Part shown: positions 30,057 through 36,415 of the stretch, in pieces
Layout: each line of letters starts with the position of its first letter
Position numbering within the stretch: the stretch's first letter is position 1
Source: Alphaproteobacteria bacterium
GTDB taxonomy: Bacteria > Pseudomonadota > Alphaproteobacteria > Caulobacterales > Parvularculaceae
NCBI GenBank assembly: GCA_013151435.1
Contig: JAADIH010000191.1
Location: forward strand, 1 to 36,415
Reading direction: 5' to 3'
Length of the DNA stretch: 36,415 bases
Program-made: the position numbers and the translations under genes
Notes under the pieces: model-generated
Databases searched by the model: none
What the model was told of the DNA's origin: nothing
The model's input: only the letters and a program-made list of their open reading frames with translations

Positions 30057-30614
30057 ATGTTAAAATTCTATATTGTCGAATTCTGCCGGTTTTACATTCT
30101 TACTGTGTTAAGTTTGGGAGTATACGGAAAGCTTCGTTCATTTACTGATTTCCGCCACGGTGTAGAGGAGATACTCAATCTATCACAAGGCGCTGCTCAA
30201 AGCCGAATTGCAAAAAGCATTTCTGGAACCGTCATTATAACTGAGGCGGTAACAGCGTTATTAACACTTGCTGGTGGGAATTTTTCAACGATTGGAATAG
30301 GTGGGGCCACATTATTAGTCATTTTCTTCACAGTTGTGATCGCAAGAATTATTTTTCAAAAACGCCTGATCCATTGCAACTGTTTTGGAGTTTCAGTCCA
30401 CGCAATAACTTGGCTGGATCTGGTTCGAAACATGATCATTCTTTCTGCGTGCTCTGTTTTTCTTGTTATTACTTATCGCCATCAAGAATACTTAACAATC
30501 CAAACGTCAATGTTGAACAACAGTATTCTGTTTTGCCTAGCTATAATTCTTTCCAATTATACGATGAATCTAAAGGAGTTACAATTTCTTATGCGGCGCC
30601 CTTCAATCGGTTAG
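30057..30614 (+). CDS. MauE/DoxX-like redox-associated membrane protein
   Basis: Four or more TM segments with the MauE-type CNCFG motif (LIHCNCFGVSV) and the N-terminal LSLGVYGKLRSFTDFRHGV. Confidence 0.82.
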   Translation: MLKFYIVEFCRFYILTVLSLGVYGKLRSFTDFRHGVEEILNLSQGAAQSRIAKSISGTVIITEAVTALLTLAGGNFSTIGIGGATLLVIFFTVVIARIIFQKRLIHCNCFGVSVHAITWLDLVRNMIILSACSVFLVITYRHQEYLTIQTSMLNNSILFCLAIILSNYTMNLKELQFLMRRPSIG

Positions 30615-30623
30615 GTTAAAGAT

Positions 30624-31235
30624 ATGGATGTGACGTTCATTGGTTTTGTATTGGCTTTCCTGGCTTTCGCCATCGCGATTAATTCGTTTCTCATCATTCG
30701 CACAGCGAAAATGATTGAAGCGATTGCTCCGGCAATAGGAATGCCTTCGCCCCTTTGTGAAGGTACGCCTCTCCCCGCTTTTTCTGGGAGTATGATTCAG
30801 ACAGGTGAGACTGTTTGTAATGCTTCCCTTGTCGGAAAACCAGGAGTCATTATTTTTATGACCTCGGGATGCGCTGTATGCGAAGAAAAAAAGCCGGAAA
30901 TTTTAAGGGCGCGGCAGGGCGCAAAAGCACTTGGCGTTATATTTCTGGTGGCAGAGATGGATTCACTCCACGCGGCGCAGCAAGATTTAAGCAGAACCTC
31001 CTTTTTAAGTTTCACCATGACGCTAAATAAAAAGTCGTTTTACAGATTAAACCCTACAAAAAGCATGCCTCTATATGTGTTCTTTGACGAAAACGGCATC
31101 GTTAAAGCTTCGAATTTGATCGGCGATGAAAATTGGACTTTATTTATAGAAAAAGTTACCGCCGTGACATTGCCAGGTGATGATTCCAATAGGCCTACAG
31201 AATTTTCCGACACCGTATTTTCTGGAGCCGTATAG
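30624..31235 (+). CDS. MauD/TlpA-like thioredoxin-fold protein, membrane anchored
   Basis: N-terminal TM, GKPGVIIFMTSGCAVCEEKKPEI (CxxC), MPLYVFFDENGIVKASN; directly follows the mauE-like gene. Confidence 0.82.
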   Translation: MDVTFIGFVLAFLAFAIAINSFLIIRTAKMIEAIAPAIGMPSPLCEGTPLPAFSGSMIQTGETVCNASLVGKPGVIIFMTSGCAVCEEKKPEILRARQGAKALGVIFLVAEMDSLHAAQQDLSRTSFLSFTMTLNKKSFYRLNPTKSMPLYVFFDENGIVKASNLIGDENWTLFIEKVTAVTLPGDDSNRPTEFSDTVFSGAV

Positions 31236-31320
31236 CATAACCTTCTTTTCTTCTTAATTCTTGGGCTGTCACTCATGTCCGTCTCCTGGTTGACGGACTC
31301 TCTATTCAAATGAGGGACCA

Positions 31321-31490
31321 ACTGGGGCTCAGGTCAGCGTCGATGAAGACAAGAGCGTCGCCACATTCCTCTGCAAGCCCGTAAAATATACCTTTCCAAA
31401 CACCACGTTCACCCCATCGCGCATAACGATTGTAAACGGTTGTTCGTGGGCCATCTCTGGCTGGCAAATCCCGCCATCAATACCTCCCTA
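31321..31490 (-). mobile_element. IS5-family transposase remnant (OrfA/DUF4096-like)
   Basis: The - strand reads DGPRTTVYNRYARWGERGVWKGIFYGLAEECGDALVFIDADLSP, the recognisable GRPRTTVYNRYxRWxxxGVWxxIF motif; no complete ORF present. Confidence 0.8.
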
Positions 31491-31694
31491 GAGGAAGGCA
31501 TGAATCATGCTTTGCATAAATAAATCAATCCGATAAATTGGGTTCACACCCTAATGTGGGTAATCCGGTCTTGAGTGTATTGCCACGCTTGTGATCATAT
31601 GCGCGTTCACCGTGTTTCGGAACGGCTCACTGTAATTTTTGTCAACAAATAAGCAAAAATACGATAATGTTAAATTGGAATTTGGAAATGAGGG

Positions 31695-33983
31695 ATGTCC
31701 ATGAGACGCATATTCTTATTTGCGGCGGCAGTGTTGGTTATTGGTTTTGTCGGCTGGAAGGGTTTTTCCTACGCAGTCGTAACGGGCATGTTGGGTCAGG
31801 AGAGAGATGCTGGCGTCATTTATGGCGACGCCACGCCGGACCCGGTTATTATTGCGCGGCGTGAAGCCGATCAGTCCTTGTCGCCTGATAACACGTCGAA
31901 ACAAGTCCTGTTCGGTGACCTTCATGTCCATTCGTCATACTCCACGGACGCATTTTTATGGGCGCTGCCGCTAAATCACGGGAAAGGCGTTCATCCGGTT
32001 GCGGACGCATGTGATTATGCGCGCTATTGCTCGGCTATTGATTTCTGGTCGATTACCGATCACGCGGAAGCGATCACGCCAGAACGATGGACGCAGACAA
32101 AACAGTCTGTGCGACAGTGCCAGGCAAAATCGACCGATCAGACAAACCCGGATTTGGTTTCAATGATGGGCTTTGAATGGACGCAAGTTGGCGGCGTTCC
32201 TTCAGAGCATTTTGGCCATAAAAATGTAATTTTTCTTGGGCTCGATGACGATGAAATCGCCGCGCGTCCGATTGCCGCCCAAGGGGCGGCGACCCAAGCC
32301 CTGCGCACCAACGCAGCGGGCATACCGCCGATTGTTGCGATGGCGGATTTTAAAAACAGAAACGTCTATTATGACTTCAATACGTTTTTGAAAAACATCC
32401 GCGATGTTCCTGAATGTGATCCCAATCTTCCTTCGAGTCAGCTGTCGCTCGAATGTTATGAGTCGGCAAAGCTGCCCGGCGATCTCATAGAACGGCTGAG
32501 TGATCAGGGGCTTGATCCATTGATCATACCCCACGGTACTTCATGGGGTTTTTATACGCCGCCGGGCACGAGTTGGGATAAACAGCTTGCGCCCAAGCAC
32601 CGGCCTGAAAAATTTCGATTAATCGAAATTTACTCCGGCCACGGCAACTCTGAAGAGTACAGAGATTATCAAAACATCATTGAGATTGAACCGGATGTCT
32701 CTGCCGCATGCCCGCCAAAGCAAGACGGATTTACGCCGCCTTGCGTCCGGGCCGGTGAACTAATTGAACAGCGTTGTCTGAGTGAAGGAAACGGTAGTGA
32801 AATATGCGCCATCAAATCGCAGGCAGCGCGAGACGCCGCTGCGAGCATGGGCGTGCCTTATCATTTGGCGATCGCCAGTGAAACCCCGGAAGACTGGCTT
32901 GACTCAGGTCAGTGTACAGACTGTTATCTGCCGCCGTTTCATCACCGCCCGAAAACCAGCGTGCAATATGGCTTGGCGATATCGAATTTCGACGATGTGG
33001 CCGAAGACGAAAACCCTATTCGGTTCAACTGGGGCTTCATTGCCTCATCCGATAACCACCGGGCGCGCCCTGGCACGGGGTACAAAGAAATCGCTCGCCG
33101 TCTCAACACTGAATCGGGCGGTGTCGTTGATCCAAAATTTCGAAAGATGTTCATCCGCGATGAACCAGCGCCCGATTCCACAGTCTATCGTAAAACACGC
33201 GAAGAGCTGACGGCGCTCACAGGCTTTCAGTTGACGGAGCTTGAGCGCCAATCAAGCTTCTGGCAAACCGGCGGACTTGCTGCGGTGCATAGCGAAGGCC
33301 GTTCGCGCGAAGAAATCTGGGATGCGCTGCAACGGCGTGAAACATATGCAACCTCAGGGCCGCGCATGTTGTTATGGTTTGACCGCATTGGCGAGGATGG
33401 CAGTGAAGCGCCAATGGGCGCAACCGTCGATGCATCAACCTCCGGCACATTTAAGGTAACCGCTGTAGGCTCCTACAAACAAAAACCGGGTTGTCCGGAC
33501 TTTGCAGTGGATGCTCTCGGCGGCGATCGCATTGAGAGCCTTTGCGCCGGCGAATGCTACAACCCGAGCGATCAGCGTAATTTGATCGAGCGTATTGAGA
33601 TCATCCGTATCCGGCCGCAAACGTCTCCAGAAGAACAAATTACCAACCTGATCGATGATCCGTTTCTTGTCCACCAGTGCACGCCTGATGAGACCGGTTG
33701 CTCGTTTGAGTTTGGCGACCCCGATTTCGCCGCTGGTGCGCGCGATGTGCTTTATTATGCGCGCGCCATACAAGAAGCGCGTCCGACCATAAACGCTGAA
33801 CCCATCCAGTGCGAACGCGATGAAGAGGGCAGCTGCATAAAGGCGTCCCTTTGTTATGGGGATTGGCGCTCTGGCGATGCAGAGTGCACAAGCATGAAGG
33901 ATGTGCGCGCCTGGTCTTCACCGATATATTTGAATTATTCAAAACAGGCGGAGGCTTCTGTCGAAGCGTCCAATGAGCAATAG
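31695..33983 (+). CDS. DUF3604 domain-containing protein (probable exported or membrane-anchored PHP-like phosphoesterase family)
   Basis: FGDLHVHSSYSTDAFLWALPLNHGKGVHPVADACDYARYCSAIDFWSITDHAEAITPERW, FNWGFIASSDNHRARPGTGYKE, REEIWDALQRRETYATSGPRMLLWF. Confidence 0.92.
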   Translation: MSMRRIFLFAAAVLVIGFVGWKGFSYAVVTGMLGQERDAGVIYGDATPDPVIIARREADQSLSPDNTSKQVLFGDLHVHSSYSTDAFLWALPLNHGKGVHPVADACDYARYCSAIDFWSITDHAEAITPERWTQTKQSVRQCQAKSTDQTNPDLVSMMGFEWTQVGGVPSEHFGHKNVIFLGLDDDEIAARPIAAQGAATQALRTNAAGIPPIVAMADFKNRNVYYDFNTFLKNIRDVPECDPNLPSSQLSLECYESAKLPGDLIERLSDQGLDPLIIPHGTSWGFYTPPGTSWDKQLAPKHRPEKFRLIEIYSGHGNSEEYRDYQNIIEIEPDVSAACPPKQDGFTPPCVRAGELIEQRCLSEGNGSEICAIKSQAARDAAASMGVPYHLAIASETPEDWLDSGQCTDCYLPPFHHRPKTSVQYGLAISNFDDVAEDENPIRFNWGFIASSDNHRARPGTGYKEIARRLNTESGGVVDPKFRKMFIRDEPAPDSTVYRKTREELTALTGFQLTELERQSSFWQTGGLAAVHSEGRSREEIWDALQRRETYATSGPRMLLWFDRIGEDGSEAPMGATVDASTSGTFKVTAVGSYKQKPGCPDFAVDALGGDRIESLCAGECYNPSDQRNLIERIEIIRIRPQTSPEEQITNLIDDPFLVHQCTPDETGCSFEFGDPDFAAGARDVLYYARAIQEARPTINAEPIQCERDEEGSCIKASLCYGDWRSGDAECTSMKDVRAWSSPIYLNYSKQAEASVEASNEQ

Positions 33984-34827
33984 TCGAGCTACGAACCGAA
34001 CGACGCTTGCTTACGCGATTGCGGCTTTTGTAGCGCTGGGCGCTGCGCTATATTCAGCACTTGGGGTGTCAATTGGCAGGCGCGACACCGCTGCTGTAGC
34101 GTATGTAAATGGCGCACCTATTCTTGATGCGGAGTATGCGCGCGCGCGCGACGCAATGCAGTCTGGATTGGTGAGGGCGCGCACAGCGGAAGATAACGCG
34201 CGCGCCATGCAAATTTTGATTGACGAGGAGTTGATTGTTCAAGAAGCCTTGCGACTTGAGCTTGGGCGCGATGATCGTTTGGTTCGTAAAAACCTGATCC
34301 AGGCGCTTATCCGTTCCGTTACGTCTTTAAATCCAGCCGTTGATCCAGAAGAAGACGCGCTCAGGACTTTTTACGAGGCGGAAACAGTCCTCTTCTCTTC
34401 TCCCCGGCTGGTGACGATTGATGTTGTGCGCGCAGACAGCGAAAGCCAGTCGCAAGGATTTGTGGGTGCTTTGCAAGGGGGCGCTTCCTTTGAAGAGGCT
34501 CGTGCGACCTTCGATCTGGTGCGCATCCCGGTTGCGTCCCGGGCGCCGCTTGGGAAGGTGAGTGACTACCTCGGCGGTTCGGCGCGCGATGCTGTCGCCA
34601 AGATGGCGCAGGGGGAAATTACGGGGCCTATAGCGACCAGCAGCGGCGAGCTTTTTCTTTGGCTTCGCAAAGATGAAGGCGGCCCGCTTTCCTTTGAACA
34701 AGCCAGAAATAGCGTCGAGATCGAATGGCTGCGCCGCCGCGACGAACAGGCGCTGGAAAAATATGTCGCGCGATTGCGCCGTAATGCGCGGATCAAAGTA
34801 TTGATTGACCCCGAAACGGAACAATGA
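33973..34827 (+). CDS. Peptidyl-prolyl cis-trans isomerase, parvulin/PpiC type, membrane anchored
   Basis: N-terminal TM, YVNGAPILDAEYARARDAM, LIDEELIVQEALRLEL, rotamase-like C-terminus GKVSDYLGGSARDAVAKMAQGEITGPIATSSGELFLWL. Confidence 0.85.
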   Translation: MSNSRATNRTTLAYAIAAFVALGAALYSALGVSIGRRDTAAVAYVNGAPILDAEYARARDAMQSGLVRARTAEDNARAMQILIDEELIVQEALRLELGRDDRLVRKNLIQALIRSVTSLNPAVDPEEDALRTFYEAETVLFSSPRLVTIDVVRADSESQSQGFVGALQGGASFEEARATFDLVRIPVASRAPLGKVSDYLGGSARDAVAKMAQGEITGPIATSSGELFLWLRKDEGGPLSFEQARNSVEIEWLRRRDEQALEKYVARLRRNARIKVLIDPETEQ

Positions 34828-36008
34828 TGCGTGCCTTTTTTGCTATCTTTGCGCTGGGTTCCATCGTTCTATGTGGCCCCGCTGAGGCGCATACCCGCAG
34901 TCAGTCTTTTTCAAGTTGGACCATCGACGGCCAGTCTCTCACGTTTGTGTTTGCTGTCGATGCGCGGCGCGTGACGCAGCTTTCCCAGATTTATACGGAT
35001 GAGAAAGACTTGCAGACATTGTTGATTGCGCATTTGCGCGAAACCATACGCGTTGCTCAAGGCAAGGCGTCATGCAAACGCACTGACATAGAGCCGCTCG
35101 GCCAGAGCAGAAACACATTGCGTGTTTCGGGTCGGTTTGTCTGTCCTCGTCCAATCGCAGATGGAAATGTGAGTATTACGGTTGTTGCGTTTCAGATTGT
35201 GTCTGCAACACATATTCATATTGCGCGCGTCAATCATGAAGGCGAGTTCTCGGATACGGTGCTGCGTGAAGGGCGCTCCACGTTCATTCTTCGCTCTGAA
35301 AGTCCTCCTCGCAGTCTTTGGGCGTTTATCGGCGTCGGGTTTTTTCACGTTTTATCTGGTCTCGACCACCTAGTTTTTCTGGCGGCATTGCTAATCGTCG
35401 CAACGACGCCGCGGACCGCGCTGTTTTGCATCACCGGCTTTACGCTCGGGCACACAATATCGCTGGCGCTGGTGACTTTAGGAATAATCGCGCCAAACAC
35501 ACAACTTGTTGAGGCCATGATCGGTTTTACAATTGCAGTAACCGCGCTAGAGGCTGGCGCGAAATACGGTCTTGATCGCCGTTCGGCGATGACAGGGTTT
35601 GCCGTCCTTTCGCTGATTGTCGTCACCCTCCCATTCGGCAGTGCGGCGCTGCTTTTCGGAACCGGGATTATGCTCGCTGCGTTCGCTTTTTTCATGGCGC
35701 GCTTGTCAGGCGACGTAGCGCTAACTTTGTTGCCGGTAGTAACGGCGGCGTTTGGTCTGGTCCATGGCGCCGGTTTTGCTGGCGGCTTGTTGGCGTTTAG
35801 CTTTCTACGGACAGAAATATTTGCCCCATTGCTAGGGTTTAATATCGGCGTTGAGCTCGCTCAGCTTGCTGCGCTCGCAAGTTTTTATGGCCTCATGCTA
35901 GGGCTTCGACAAATTCATTCAATCCCTGCGGGCTTCATTGAACGCACTGCGAGCATTTCAATTTTTGCCTTAGGCAGTTTTTGGTTCGCCCAACGCATTT
36001 GGGTGTAG
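34824..36008 (+). CDS. HupE/UreJ family membrane protein
   Basis: Signal peptide, periplasmic domain, then GVGFFHVLSGLDHLVFLAALLIV, FTLGHTISLALVTLG, GLVHGAGFAGGLLAF, FNIGVELAQLA. Confidence 0.9.
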   Translation: MMRAFFAIFALGSIVLCGPAEAHTRSQSFSSWTIDGQSLTFVFAVDARRVTQLSQIYTDEKDLQTLLIAHLRETIRVAQGKASCKRTDIEPLGQSRNTLRVSGRFVCPRPIADGNVSITVVAFQIVSATHIHIARVNHEGEFSDTVLREGRSTFILRSESPPRSLWAFIGVGFFHVLSGLDHLVFLAALLIVATTPRTALFCITGFTLGHTISLALVTLGIIAPNTQLVEAMIGFTIAVTALEAGAKYGLDRRSAMTGFAVLSLIVVTLPFGSAALLFGTGIMLAAFAFFMARLSGDVALTLLPVVTAAFGLVHGAGFAGGLLAFSFLRTEIFAPLLGFNIGVELAQLAALASFYGLMLGLRQIHSIPAGFIERTASISIFALGSFWFAQRIWV

Positions 36009-36175
36009 TCAAGTCTGCGGCGAGGGTTTTTGTTATTGTGGCAAGCGTGTCATTTACAAAATAGTTGTGCGCAGAAGAAAAATTGCGGCCCGGCCACCGC
36101 CAGGCTGTCCGAAAATCCAGGACCATTTCACATGAAAATCGGAAGACTGCGTGGTGGGCCTGGACGAAGAAACAT

Positions 36176-36192
36176 CGAACCCGAAGGGTTCG
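36176..36192. terminator. Small perfect hairpin, possible terminator for tRNA-Ala on the - strand
   Basis: CGAACCC GAA GGGTTCG; on the - strand followed by ATGTTTCTT. Confidence 0.3.
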
Positions 36193-36263
36193 CAAGGGCG
36201 GCTGCCCGCCGCCCGGTCAGGGCGCCCCATCGGAGGCGCACCTTCGCGCCGCGAGATAAAAAA

Positions 36264-36339
<76 letters not shown>

Positions 36340-36415
36340 GAAACCTTGAGGGCCGCGTCTTAAGGCCCCGCGCCGGTCTCTGTCAATTGGCCGGCGGAAG
36401 CGATAAGCTCGGGCT

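Noticed and set aside
31040-31321. 93-aa - strand ORF over the end of the MauD-like gene
   Set aside because: Overlaps the well-supported thioredoxin-fold gene and has no recognisable domain.
36009-36263. Possible tRNA-associated integration site (attachment duplication) next to tRNA-Ala
   Set aside because: No second copy of the tRNA 3' end and no integrase gene found in the window.

Overview
This window looks alphaproteobacterial; that is an inference from gene content. It holds five blocks. (1) 75-10150, + strand: a chemotaxis operon with cheY-like, cheA, cheW, cheR, a frameshifted second cheY-like gene, a small orphan ORF, an MCP with alternating PAS modules in an exact 729-bp period, cheB and cheD. 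(2) 10499-20175, - strand: a type II secretion operon, gspE-F-G-H-I-J-L-M-(C-like)-D-K in transcription order. (3) 20716-25496: degraded Calx-beta and RHS/YD-repeat genes with several frameshifts, ending in a transposase/integrase C-terminal remnant. (4) 25545-31235: an AT-richer accessory cassette with an Atm1-type ABC exporter, divergent from a 62-aa Cys-containing precursor-like peptide, an MvdD/graspetide-type ATP-grasp ligase, an SDH/Clp-fold serine protease, a MauE-like membrane protein and a MauD/TlpA-like thioredoxin-fold protein; an IS5-type transposase remnant lies just downstream. (5) 31695-36008: DUF3604 protein, parvulin-type PPIase and HupE/UreJ-like protein, followed by tRNA-Ala(CGC) on the - strand. 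The best candidate for an undescribed system is block 4: a RiPP-like (graspetide-like) cluster with an unusual core, a dedicated Clp-fold protease and a Mau-type redox pair. A perfect 9-bp stem plus T-tract sits between the precursor and its modifying enzyme. All calls come from reading the sequence; no database search was run.
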